Assembly (NCBI RefSeq): GCF_014204755.1
Contig: NZ_JACHLZ010000001.1
Coordinates: 1,798,001 to 1,862,000 of the forward strand
Reading direction: 5' to 3'
Source of the DNA: Brachybacterium aquaticum
Lineage (GTDB): Bacteria > Actinomycetota > Actinomycetes > Actinomycetales > Dermabacteraceae
DNA length: 64,000 nucleotides
Below, piece by piece: positions 10,377 to 23,962 of this stretch (position 1 is its first letter; each line of letters begins with the position of its first letter). The notes below the pieces were generated by a model that saw nothing but the letters and a program-made list of their open reading frames with translations, had not been told where the DNA came from and did no database searches. The position numbers were made by a program, and so were the translations under genes.

Positions 10377-12050
10377 TCAGAGGCTCATCGCCAGCTCGTA
10401 GCCGTCGTTGATCGCGTCGCCCACCTTCCGCGGCGCGACGCAGTCGCCGACAGGACGGACGCTCAGCGCCTGCGCCTGCAGCGCCTCGACCTGAGCGGTA
10501 GCGGGGCGCAGACCGAAGGCGGCGATGACCGTGTCCGCCTCGAGCACCTGCTCGCCGTCGGGGCCGGCGACCCGCACCCCGTCCTCGGTGACGGCCTGCA
10601 CGGAGGTCGAGGTCAGCAGCTCCACCCCCGCCTCCTCGAGGCTGCGCAGCAGCGAGGTGCGGTTGAGCATGGGCATGTCGCGGGCGATCTCCTCGGCCGC
10701 CTCGACCACGGTGACCCGGTGGCCGTCCTGGGCGAGCTCGAGCGCCGCGTCGGCGCCGGAGAGGCCGCCGCCGCACACGACGACCCGCTCGCCGACGGGG
10801 GCGCCCTCGTGGAAGGCGAGCACGTCGACGACCTCCTCTGACGGCGAGGCGGCGCGGGGCGTCGGTCTTGGTGATGACGCGCACGCCCTCGTAGCCGACC
10901 TCGGGGTTCACGGCGCAGCCGATGGCCTTGCCGTAGAAGGCGTTGCCCGTGCACAGCTGGTTGCAGCGGATGCAGGGGCGCACGTCCTCGGGGCGGCCGG
11001 CGCGCAGCTTGGCCACGAGGTCGGGGTCGGCGATCAGGCCGCGGCCGATGGCGACGAGGTCCGCGTCGCCGCGCGCGAGGATCTGCTCACTGTTCTCGGG
11101 GGTGATGTTGCCGCAGGCCGCCACGGGGATCGTGAGCACCTCCTTGAGGCGGCGGGCGGCGGGGACCATGCAGTCGTCGCCGAGGTAGTAGGGCGGGAAG
11201 ACGTAGTCCATCGCCTCGTAGGAGCCGTCGTCGGCGAGGATCATGTCCAGCCCCGCCTCCTCGAGCGCGGTGACCAGGTACCGGGTCTCCTCCCAGGTGC
11301 GGCCTCCCTCGAAGCGGTGGTCCACCGAGATGCGGAAGGACACGGCCACGCCGGGGGCGTTCTCCTTGACCGCGCGGATGCACTCCACGGCGAAGCGGGC
11401 CCGGTTCTCGGGGCTGCCGCCGTACTCGTCGGTGCGGTGGTTCCACACCTGGGAGAGGAACTGGTCGATGAGGTACCCGGTGTGGCCGTGGAGGTCGATG
11501 ACGTCGAACCCGGCCTCGGCGCCGCGGCGGGCCGCCTCGCCGGTGCGCTGGACGATCAGGCGGATCTCCTCGGTGGTCAGCGCGCGACAGGTCCGCTCGG
11601 GGTCGAAGAAGTAGGGTTCTCGCTCGAGGAGACCGGCTCCATCCCCATCTGGTCGTAGTACTGGTTGTTGCGGCCGAGGCCCGGGGTGAGCTGGAGAGCG
11701 GCGAGACCGCCGGCGGCGTGGACGGCGTCGGCGATGCCGCGCAGGCCGGGGATGTGCTCGTCGGTGTCGGCCCGGGCCAGCCCGGGAGCGGTGGGCTCGT
11801 GATCCGACTGCAGGAAGTTCACCCCGGTCATCACCAGCGCCGTGCCGCCGGCGGCGCGAGCGGCGTAGTAGGCGGCCTCGCGCGGGGTGGAGCGGCCGTC
11901 CTCGGTCCCCATCTCCGTGCCCATCGGGGACATGATCACGCGGTTCGGCAGGCGGAGCGGGCCGATCTGGAGCGGCGCGAGCATGTGCGCGAAGGTCGGG
12001 GCGGCAGCAGTCGGGGCGGGGGCCGCGGCGGTCGGGGCTGTGGCGGTCAT
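10377..12050 (-). pseudogene. Disrupted NADH:flavin oxidoreductase / FAD-NAD(P) oxidoreductase (2,4-dienoyl-CoA reductase-like)
   Basis: Three collinear minus-strand pieces belong to one gene of the FadH/TMADH-like family. Piece 1 (12050 to about 11630) is the start of the FMN barrel. Piece 2, in another frame (about 11640 to 10850), has DLHGHTGYLIDQFLSQVWN and the [4Fe-4S] motif CIRCNQLC..GC. Piece 3, in a further frame (about 10845 to 10377), starts inside the dinucleotide-binding region (VVVCGGGLSGADAALELA) and ends VGDCVAPRKVGDAINDGYELA. The first FAD-binding GxGxxG block expected between pieces 2 and 3 is absent, so there is an internal deletion (I estimate 100 codons or more) with loss of frame, plus a separate frameshift near 11615-11640. 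The gene still has a Shine-Dalgarno (AGGAG) before the ATG. Confidence 0.85.
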
Positions 12051-12289
12051 CGGGGGTCTCCTGAGCGGTGGTGGGCGACGCGGGTGGTGTGGTGCCTCTC
12101 ACGCTAGGAATCGGTGATGGTGCGCGGGCCGATGAAGGTCCCCGGGCGGGAGGATGTCTCATGACGGGCTCCGACGGACGGCTCGCGCTCCGCCCGAGGC
12201 CTGCCCGCGGGCCGTCCGAGACGTGGCCTCCGCCCACCTCGAACCTGGCCGAGAGCTGGACGGCAAACGCTTCCCCGGCGCGGAGGGGC

Positions 12290-12295
12290 TAGCAT
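12290..12295 (+). promoter_or_regulatory. -10 element (TAGCAT) of the AEC transporter transcript
   Basis: TAGCAT lies seven bases before an ATG (12303), predicting a transcript that begins at or next to that ATG. Confidence 0.6.
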
Positions 12296-12302
12296 CCTGG
12301 GA

Positions 12303-12335
12303 ATGATGCGAACCCTTCTCCGCCCCGTCCGATGA
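12303..12335 (+). CDS. Ten-codon upstream ORF overlapping the AEC transporter start
   Basis: Encodes MMRTLLRPVR. It begins seven bases after TAGCAT, so it would be the first thing read on a leaderless mRNA, and its TGA overlaps the transporter ATG as ATGA (12332-12335). The transporter ATG has no Shine-Dalgarno of its own (upstream bases are pyrimidine-rich), so terminating ribosomes probably re-initiate there. It contains two Leu and three Arg codons, but there is no terminator hairpin, so coupling rather than attenuation is the likelier role. Confidence 0.55.
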   Translation: MMRTLLRPVR

Positions 12336-13258
12336 GCGGGGTCCTCGCCGGGTTCTTCGTCGTCTGGTCGATGATCGCGGTCGGCTGGGTCGTCGGCCGC
12401 ACGGGAGTGCTCGGCTCCCACGGGCGCTATGTCCTCAACCGCTCCACCTTCTTCGTCGCCTCCCCCGCCCTGGTGCTGGTGGGCCTGCTCGGCTCCGACG
12501 TGCGCCAGGTGCTCTCCCTGCCGATGCTGGTCGCCGGCGCCTCCGGCCTGACCACCGGCGCGCTGCTCATCGCGATCGTCGCCCTGTTCACCAGGCGCCG
12601 CGGCGCGGACCTCATCGTCACCGCCATCAGCGGCTCCGTCGTCAACGGCGCGAACATGGGCTTCCCCATCGCCGCCTACGTACTCGACGACATCTCCCAC
12701 GCCCTGCCCGTGATCCTCTTCCAGCAGGCGGTGTACACGCCCCTGTACCTGTTCGTGCTGCACCGGGTCACCACCAAGGAGGCCCAGGGCGCCGCGGGCG
12801 TGATCCGCTCCATCGTCGCGAACCCCACGATCATCGCCTCGGCGCTCGGCCTCGCGCTCGTGCTGCTCGGCGTCAGCTTCCCCGAGGTGGTGCTCGCCCC
12901 GATCCAGTCCCTGGCCGACATGGCGATCCCCGCCATGCTCCTGGCCTTCGGCATGTCGCTGAACGGTTCGAGACCCCTGGCGAAGGACGACGGCTACAGG
13001 GGCCTCATCGCGCTCGCCTCCACCGCCAAGCTCGTGCTGATGCCCCTGATCGCGCTCGGCTTCGGCCTGCTGCTCGGGATGCGAGGGGCGGCGCTGTACG
13101 AGGTGGTCGTGATGGCTGCACTGCCCACCGCCCAGAACGTGTACGTCGCCGCCGCCCGCTATCGCGCCTCGGAGAACCTCGCCCGGGACACCGTGCTGAT
13201 CACGACCATCGGCACCGTGCTGGTGCTGCTGCTGATCTCCGCCGTGCTGGAGGTGTGA
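12332..13258 (+). CDS. AEC family transporter (auxin efflux carrier-like)
   Basis: 308-aa integral membrane protein with about ten hydrophobic segments in two five-helix halves, starting VLAGFFVVWSMIAVGWVVGRTGVLG. The second half holds AIPAMLLAFGMSLNGSRPL and the terminal helix region AALPTAQNVYVAAARY, the PTAQN-like motif typical of AEC/MleP-type malate, auxin or organic-anion carriers. Substrate not predictable. The ATG overlaps the stop of a ten-codon ORF and lacks a ribosome site, implying coupled translation. Divergent from the decayed flavoprotein gene. Confidence 0.9.
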   Translation: MSGVLAGFFVVWSMIAVGWVVGRTGVLGSHGRYVLNRSTFFVASPALVLVGLLGSDVRQVLSLPMLVAGASGLTTGALLIAIVALFTRRRGADLIVTAISGSVVNGANMGFPIAAYVLDDISHALPVILFQQAVYTPLYLFVLHRVTTKEAQGAAGVIRSIVANPTIIASALGLALVLLGVSFPEVVLAPIQSLADMAIPAMLLAFGMSLNGSRPLAKDDGYRGLIALASTAKLVLMPLIALGFGLLLGMRGAALYEVVVMAALPTAQNVYVAAARYRASENLARDTVLITTIGTVLVLLLISAVLEV

Positions 13259-13266
13259 CGGACGGG

Positions 13267-13318
13267 GCGTGACGGGCGCGGTGCGACGGACGCGGCGTGA
13301 CGGGCACGGTGTGACGTC
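13267..13318. repeat. Two-copy imperfect 24-bp direct repeat
   Basis: GCGTGACGGGCGCGGTGCGA and its variant GCGTGACGGGCACGGTGTGA start 28 bp apart just after the AEC stop codon. No hairpin and no obvious function; possibly slippage. Confidence 0.5.
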
Positions 13319-13369
13319 CGCCCTCCGGGCCTCCGTCGGACCGCCGCCGAGCGGCGGGGACCGGCGCGC

Positions 13370-13375
13370 TAGGAT
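13370..13375 (+). promoter_or_regulatory. -10 element (TAGGAT) of the leuS leader transcript
   Basis: TAGGAT six bases before the GTG of the leader peptide. Spacing matches the leaderless starts seen elsewhere in the window. Confidence 0.65.
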
Positions 13376-13381
13376 GGGGCG

Positions 13382-13444
13382 GTGACTGAACGGCTCCTGC
13401 TTATGCAGCCGCGTCGGACAAGGCCCGCGCCCGCCCGCTCCTGA
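13382..13444 (+). CDS. leuS leader peptide (Leu-Leu-Leu)
   Basis: A 20-codon ORF starting GTG: V-T-E-R, then three consecutive leucine codons CTC CTG CTT (codons 5-7), then M-Q-P and an Arg/Pro/Ala-rich tail ending at TGA 13442-13444. It begins six bases after TAGGAT, so it is translated directly from the 5' end of the mRNA. A terminator lies 38 bases after its stop and leucyl-tRNA synthetase follows. This is the layout of ribosome-mediated attenuation: stalling at Leu codons when charged tRNA-Leu is scarce would prevent the terminator from forming. I inferred it from position and codon content; I have not folded an antiterminator. Confidence 0.75.
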   Translation: MTERLLLMQPRRTRPAPARS

Positions 13445-13482
13445 GACCACGGCGGTGCGCACGAGAGGCACCGATGCGGCTC

Positions 13483-13506
13483 CCCTCGCCTGCGCGAGGG
13501 TTTTTT
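13483..13506 (+). terminator. leuS attenuator terminator
   Basis: Stem CCCTCGC (13483-13489) with GCGAGGG (13494-13500), loop CTGC, followed at once by six T (13501-13506). It is a textbook intrinsic terminator placed between the leader peptide and leuS, inside the transcript rather than after a gene. Confidence 0.85.
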
Positions 13507-13565
13507 CATGTCACGGCACACCTGGCGGCACCTGCCGCACTGATCCTTCGGAGGACGAACCACCC

Positions 13566-16511
<2,946 letters not shown>

Positions 16512-16536
16512 TCGCGCTGCTCGCGCACTGATCTCG

Positions 16537-16588
16537 ACGGCCGACGGGCCCCGCCGCTCCCCCGGGAGCCGTGGGGCCCGTCGGCCGT
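16537..16588 (+). terminator. Terminator after leuS
   Basis: Perfect 16-bp inverted repeat (16537-16552 with 16573-16588) enclosing a smaller GCTCC/GGAGC hairpin. No long T-run follows. Confidence 0.75.
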
Positions 16589-16675
16589 TCCCGACCGTTC
16601 CTCCAGATCCCGCGGTTGTCCACAATGGGCGGGGCCCTGCTGACGCGGTGCCGCCCGCAGTCCTACCTTCGCGCC

Positions 16676-17914
16676 ATGAACACCTTCATGGGATGTGAGC
16701 CCGAGGCCCTCGAGGACCTGGCGGAACGGATGCTCGAGGGCGCAGAGCGCCTCCTCGAGCTGATCGAGCGGCTGCGCGACGCGAGCGCCGCGGTCGCCTG
16801 GACAGGGCCCGACGCCGATGCACATCGGCAGCGCACGGCATCGGTCGCCGCCCAGGGCACGCGGGCCGGCGCGCAGGTGCAGGGCTTCGCCGCCGACCTG
16901 CAGGAGCACGCCGCCGAGCAGGAGGCGGCCTCGGCGGCGGAGGCCGCGCCGCCGAGCTTCGGCGGGCTGCTGCGCGGCGAGATGCCGCATCGCACCCGCA
17001 CGGAGACGGGGACCGAGGGCGGTGCGAGCGGCCTCCCCGGGCCCGGCCGGATCCCCCTGCCGCCGCTGCGCGGCAGGAGCCCGCTCGAGGACCCCGGCCC
17101 CTGGATCGGCGGACCGTTCATGCACCGGGACACGCAGAGGATCGCGGAGGAGCTCGAGGAGCAGCTCAAAGGGTTCCCCGGCGGTCCCTGGATCGGCGGG
17201 CCGTTGATGCCTCCCGGGAGCCCCGCGGGCGGTCCGCGTCCGCCCGCGGAGGTGCAGGGTCCGCTTCCCGAGGGCGAGTCGTTCGCCCTGGACCCGGAGG
17301 TGCTCGCCGGCGCGGAGCAGGACCGCCGCCTGGCCGTCGGCGGGATCCCGGTGGTCGGGACCGTGCAGACGATGATCGGCGTGCAGGCCGCGGCGAGCCG
17401 GGGCTTCGACCGTGCCGAGCAGTCGCTGGAGGAGGCCGGCTACGGCCATCTCGACCCGGTGCTCCAGGCGTTCCGCCTGCCCAACCGGATCTCGGAGATG
17501 GCCCTCGGGGAGAAGTCCGTCGTCTCGCAGGTCGCCACGGGCATCGACAAGAGCTGGGCGAACGTCCTGCAGACCGGGGACGAGGTCTCGGCGGCCGTCG
17601 GCGACGGCGACCTCGCCGCCGCCCTGCGGGCCGGCGAGCGGGGACTGCACCGCGGCGCCCAGTACTCGGCGGAGATGCTCACCGCCACCCCTCTCCCGGC
17701 GATCGCGGACTCCGGCGCGGACATGCTGGCCGCCGGTGCCGACGGTGCCCGGCGCTGGAGCCCGGAGGCCGCCGCCGGCTTCGACCGCGCCGAAGCGGAG
17801 CTGCGGGGGCTCGGGGAGAGCGTCGAGCAGTGGCGCGAGGACACCCTCGATGCGGAGTCCTGGTACGACCGGCGACGCCGCCACGTCCCGATGCCCTGGG
17901 ACCCGCAGGGGTGA
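16676..17914 (+). CDS. WXG100-like protein with long C-terminal region
   Basis: 412 aa. Residues 1-85 form two long amphipathic helices with a W-T-G turn (AVAWTGPDADAH), the helix-turn-helix pattern of WXG100/ESAT-6-type proteins exported by type VII secretion. A Pro/Gly-rich linker follows, with the phrase GPWIGGP twice, and then a hydrophobic helical C-terminal domain (about 220-400). No secretion ATPase or membrane component is in the window. The ATG is six bases after TACCTT (16664-16669), predicting a leaderless start. The next gene is a diverged relative. Possible roles are toxin, carrier or structural effector; no toxin motif is recognised. Confidence 0.8.
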   Translation: MNTFMGCEPEALEDLAERMLEGAERLLELIERLRDASAAVAWTGPDADAHRQRTASVAAQGTRAGAQVQGFAADLQEHAAEQEAASAAEAAPPSFGGLLRGEMPHRTRTETGTEGGASGLPGPGRIPLPPLRGRSPLEDPGPWIGGPFMHRDTQRIAEELEEQLKGFPGGPWIGGPLMPPGSPAGGPRPPAEVQGPLPEGESFALDPEVLAGAEQDRRLAVGGIPVVGTVQTMIGVQAAASRGFDRAEQSLEEAGYGHLDPVLQAFRLPNRISEMALGEKSVVSQVATGIDKSWANVLQTGDEVSAAVGDGDLAAALRAGERGLHRGAQYSAEMLTATPLPAIADSGADMLAAGADGARRWSPEAAAGFDRAEAELRGLGESVEQWREDTLDAESWYDRRRRHVPMPWDPQG

Positions 17915-17974
17915 CGGCATGGCGCAGCCGGAGTGCTGGGCAGCACCGGAGGTGAAGCAGTGGTGACCTGTGTG

Positions 17975-17990
17975 TGGGGAGATCTCCCCA
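17975..17990. repeat. 16-bp perfect palindrome
   Basis: TGGGGAGATCTCCCCA lies between the two WXG-type genes. It may be an operator or a short transcription stop; no T-run follows. Confidence 0.55.
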
Positions 17991-18026
17991 TCGACCGCGC
18001 TCGCATGTCGCGGCTTGATCGACGCC

Positions 18027-18940
18027 ATGATCACTCTGGGCGCCGACACCGAACAGCTGCGAGCGCAGGGCCAGGCGTACACCGCGTCGTCTTCCACCCT
18101 CGCCGGGCTGCTCGAGATGCTGCAGAAAGGTGCGCAGGAGGTCGAGTGGACCGGGCCAGACACCGATGCCTTCGGCCGCATGGTCGAGCAGACCGTACGC
18201 AACGGACTCGACGTGGCCAAGCATCTCCAGGACGACGGGCTGCCGCTCGGGAACGAGGCCGACCAGCAGGACGATGCCTCCTCGACCGGATCCTCCTCCG
18301 GCCTCAATGGGGTGCGCCCCCGGAACCAGATCGCCGAACCGGACAAACCCGTCACCGTGGTCGGCAAGGGCATCCGCGACGGACTATCGGACGTCCCGGG
18401 GCTGATCGATGATGCTGCGGACCATGCGCGCTCGCCGATCGATGATCTGGTCGAGGACGGACTGGACAGGCTCCTCCCCGGCGATCCACGCGATCTCGGA
18501 CAGCGGGCGCTTCGCTGCTCGGGGCGATTCCCGACGGCATCGAGATGGCTGATGCAGCTCGTCAGGGCGACATCGGGGGCGTGGCGGAAAATCTCTTCGG
18601 GGCGGTCCACGGGGCCGTCCCGCATCCGGCAGCCGGGATCGCCCTCGAGGTCAGCGAAGCCATCGGAACCGTCCTCCCCGGCGAGGGCTCGGTGATCGAG
18701 CGGCTCGGGGACCACCTGGCCGAGGGACGCGGCGCACGCGTCGGTGAAGCCACAGCGGGCGCGCTCTCCGATGCGCTCGGGCTCGAAGACGGCGGGACTG
18801 CGAGCAATCTGTTCACGAGCGCCGGCGGCGTCACCGGGATCCTCGGGCAGATGATGTTCGCCAGGCCGCAGCTCGACGTCATGCTCGACCTCTATGCCCC
18901 GCCGCCGCCCGGACGGCGGATCAGCGACGCACTGCTCTGA
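18027..18940 (+). pseudogene. Second WXG100-like gene, broken by a frameshift
   Basis: Starting at ATG 18027 the product resembles its neighbour: two helices with a W-T-G turn (QEVEWTGPDTDAFGRM), a Ser/Asn linker and PGLIDDAADHARSPIDDLVEDGLDRLLPGDPRDLG. Near 18490-18505 the frame breaks. The original frame runs on as unrelated low-quality sequence to 18695, while another frame takes over with ASLLGAIPDGIEMADAARQG and a hydrophobic C-terminal domain ending at TGA 18938-18940. One net indel joins them into a protein of about 300 aa. Either the gene is inactivated or the sequence has an error. Base composition is slightly less GC-rich than in neighbours. Confidence 0.75.
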
Positions 18941-18948
18941 GCGCGACG

Positions 18949-18980
18949 ACGGGTCGGTGCCCTCGTGGACACCGACCCGT
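18949..18980. terminator. Bidirectional terminator between the WXG locus and clpB
   Basis: 11-bp perfect stem (18949-18959 with 18970-18980), 10-base loop, placed between two convergent genes. Confidence 0.75.
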
Positions 18981-18991
18981 TCGCAGTGCTC

Positions 18992-21652
<2,661 letters not shown>

Positions 21653-21762
21653 GGGGCTCCTCTCCTGTCGTGGTGCGGGTGTCTCGGTGCGGATGTCTCG
21701 GTGCGGAAATGCGGGTGCGATCCGGGATCGGTCCCGGGCACGCTCAGGTCAACGACGACGGG

Positions 21763-21783
21763 GTTGAGTCTATTCCGCTCAAT
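21763..21783 (-). promoter_or_regulatory. HAIR element (HspR operator) upstream of clpB
   Basis: GTTGAGT-N7-GCTCAAT matches the HspR consensus CTTGAGT-N7-ACTCAAG at 11 of 14 defined positions. On the minus strand TAGACT, a -10-like hexamer, lies within it, so HspR binding would block clpB transcription. Confidence 0.8.
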
Positions 21784-21989
21784 CCTGAGTTTCTCGCGAT
21801 CCTCCGTCGGTCTGCCTCCGCGCTCGGCCAGGGTCCGCTCCCCGTCATCCACATCCGTTCCGGGGCCGGGCGGGGGCGTCCCTGTAGCATCGCCTCGGAG
21901 CCGCACCCGTACGTCAGGGGGAACCGACGCCGTCGGGGTCGCGGCCCCGCCCGCTCCCCGCTCCTCCTGCCGCAGATTCCGAGGCCTCC

Positions 21990-23384
21990 ATGTCACAGTC
22001 CCCGTACCCGCCGCAGGGCGGTCAGTACATGCCCAACGGACGGCCGCGCCCCGGTGCGCAGCAGTCCGCCCCGGGCGCACCGTCCTTCCAGGCCCAGCCG
22101 CGCTACATCGACTACGGCAACCCGCGGGCGTACGACACCTCGGTGCGCCCCACCTCGGGCCTGACCGCCGCGCGCTTCGCCCCCGCCCAGATCCAGCGCC
22201 CCGATCAGGCGCAGCCGCAGTCGGCCTGGTCCACGCAGACCCGCCGCGTGCAGGAGGTCTCGCAGGAGGGCACCAAGGTGCCCACGGTGAGCATCGTGGT
22301 GTGGATCGCGCTGATCATGCTCGGCTTCGCGCTGCTGTTCGTGCTGGGCTACTTCTTCCTCGACTTCGTGATCAACGCGAGCTCGAGCCCGGTGTGGTGG
22401 CCGGTGACCGCCTTCCTCGCCGGGGTGTCGCTGGTGGTGATCGCCGGGATCATCCTGCTGGCGGACCGCTGGGACCCACAGCCGATCCCTCTGCTGCTCA
22501 TCGCGATCTTCTGGGGCGCGGCGATCGCGGCCTTCTCGAGCTACTGGCTGAACTCCCTGAACGGTCTGATCTTCTACCTGATCGGCGGGGAGGGCTTCTC
22601 GAACTTCGCCACCCCCGTGATCAGCGCGCCGCTGGTGGAGGAGACCACCAAGGGCCTGGGCCTGCTGCTGCTGATGCTGATCGCCCGGCGCTACTTCAAC
22701 GGTCCGCTGGACGGCCTGATCTACGGCACGCTGATCGGCGGCGGCTTCGCCTTCACCGAGAACATCCTCTACTACTCGCGGATCCTCGAGGGTCTGGGCG
22801 GCCAGGGCGTGCTGGTCCTGTTCATCATGCGCGGCGTGCTGAACATCTTCGGCCATGCGATCTACACCGCCTGCACCGGCATCATCGTCGGGTTCGTGGT
22901 GCGCAAGTGGGGCACCGTCATCGGGCTGCTCTCCTTCATCCCCGCGCTGATCCCCGGCATGCTGCTGCACGGTCTCTGGAACCTCACCGCCGGCATGGGC
23001 GGAGGGATCGGGCTGATGGTCCTCATGTATGCCGCGCAAGCGCTGCTGTCGCTGCTCTTCCTGATCACGATCGTGGTGCTGATCTGGGACGAGTCGCGAC
23101 TGACCCGGGTGCGCCTGGGCGACTACGCGAACCAGGGCTGGCTGACCCACGAGGAGGTCGACATGCTCGCCACCTGGAAGGGCCGCCGCGAGGGCAAGCG
23201 CTGGGCCGACACGATCGGTGCGAAGCCCGTGATGAAGCGGTTCATCCGCGAGAGCGCGGACCTCGCCTCCATCCGCCAGCGACTGCTGGCCGACGGCGCG
23301 AACCCCAAGGTGGTCCAGGTCGAGCGGAACCTGCTGCAGCGCCTGACCACGAACCGCCAGGAGCTGCTCTCCCACGCCCGCTGA
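21990..23384 (+). CDS. PrsW-family intramembrane metalloprotease
   Basis: 464 aa. An N-terminal cytosolic Pro/Gln-rich region (1-90) is followed by about eight transmembrane segments. The family motifs are present: APLVEETTKGLGLLLL (EExxK), GGFAFTENILYY (FxxxE) and the later FGHAIYTACTG and GMLLHGLWNL with histidines that complete the metal site. A soluble basic C-terminal tail follows. Relatives cleave anti-sigma factors or other membrane proteins; the substrate here is unknown. A TAGCAT element at 21885-21890 would give a leader of about 90 nt. It lies back to back with clpB and ends at a terminator. Confidence 0.92.
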   Translation: MSQSPYPPQGGQYMPNGRPRPGAQQSAPGAPSFQAQPRYIDYGNPRAYDTSVRPTSGLTAARFAPAQIQRPDQAQPQSAWSTQTRRVQEVSQEGTKVPTVSIVVWIALIMLGFALLFVLGYFFLDFVINASSSPVWWPVTAFLAGVSLVVIAGIILLADRWDPQPIPLLLIAIFWGAAIAAFSSYWLNSLNGLIFYLIGGEGFSNFATPVISAPLVEETTKGLGLLLLMLIARRYFNGPLDGLIYGTLIGGGFAFTENILYYSRILEGLGGQGVLVLFIMRGVLNIFGHAIYTACTGIIVGFVVRKWGTVIGLLSFIPALIPGMLLHGLWNLTAGMGGGIGLMVLMYAAQALLSLLFLITIVVLIWDESRLTRVRLGDYANQGWLTHEEVDMLATWKGRREGKRWADTIGAKPVMKRFIRESADLASIRQRLLADGANPKVVQVERNLLQRLTTNRQELLSHAR

Positions 23385-23403
23385 GGCCCCCGGGAATCTC
23401 GTG

Positions 23404-23442
23404 CACGAAGGCCCTGCACCGACGAGGTGCGGGGCCCTCGTG
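23404..23442. terminator. Bidirectional terminator
   Basis: 17-bp imperfect inverted repeat (23404-23420 with 23426-23442; one G-T wobble and one mismatch), 5-base loop, between the convergent PrsW and S4 genes. Confidence 0.75.
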
Positions 23443-23467
23443 GCACTCCGGGAGCGGTGCGCAGGAG

Positions 23468-23962
23468 TCAGCGGCGGTGCTGCCGGTCGAAGGGGTCCTG
23501 CTCCTCCCGGCCGCGCAGCTGCTCGAACTGGCGTCGCTCGCGCTTGGTGGGCCGGCCGGTGCCCCGCTCGCGGCGGGGCGGCGCGGCGGCCAGCTGCGGG
23601 GCGGGCTCGGGGCTGTGGTCCTCATAGGCCTCGCGCGCGATCGGGGCGCCCACGCGCTTGGTGAGGATCCGGGTGATGACGACGATGCGCTCCCGGCCCG
23701 GCGAGCGGACCCGCAGCTCGTCGCCGACGACGACCTTCTGCGCGGCCTTGACCGGCTCGCCGTTGCGCCGCACGTGACCGCCGCGGCAGGCGGCGGTGGC
23801 GGCGGAGCGGGTGGGCATCAGGCGCGCGCTCCACAGCCACACGTCCAGACGCACGGACTGCGGCCCGTCGGTGGCATGCGGCCCGTCGGTGCGCTGAGGC
23901 CCGGCGGCATGCGGCCCGGCCTCACCTTGCGTCCCGCCCTGCGGGGTCTCCGCGGCGCTCAT
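23468..23962 (-). CDS. S4-domain RNA-binding protein (Hsp15-like)
   Basis: 164 aa. After a Gly/His-rich N-terminal stretch (1-36) comes an S4 domain (about 37-95: VRLDVWLWSARLMPTRSAAT, then GGHVRRNGEPVKAAQKVVVGDELRV), and then a basic tail. Related Hsp15 proteins bind stalled large ribosomal subunits carrying peptidyl-tRNA. The ATG overlaps the amidase stop as ATGA, so it is the last gene of a four-gene overlapping operon. Confidence 0.88.
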   Translation of the reverse strand: MSAAETPQGGTQGEAGPHAAGPQRTDGPHATDGPQSVRLDVWLWSARLMPTRSAATAACRGGHVRRNGEPVKAAQKVVVGDELRVRSPGRERIVVITRILTKRVGAPIAREAYEDHSPEPAPQLAAAPPRRERGTGRPTKRERRQFEQLRGREEQDPFDRQHRR

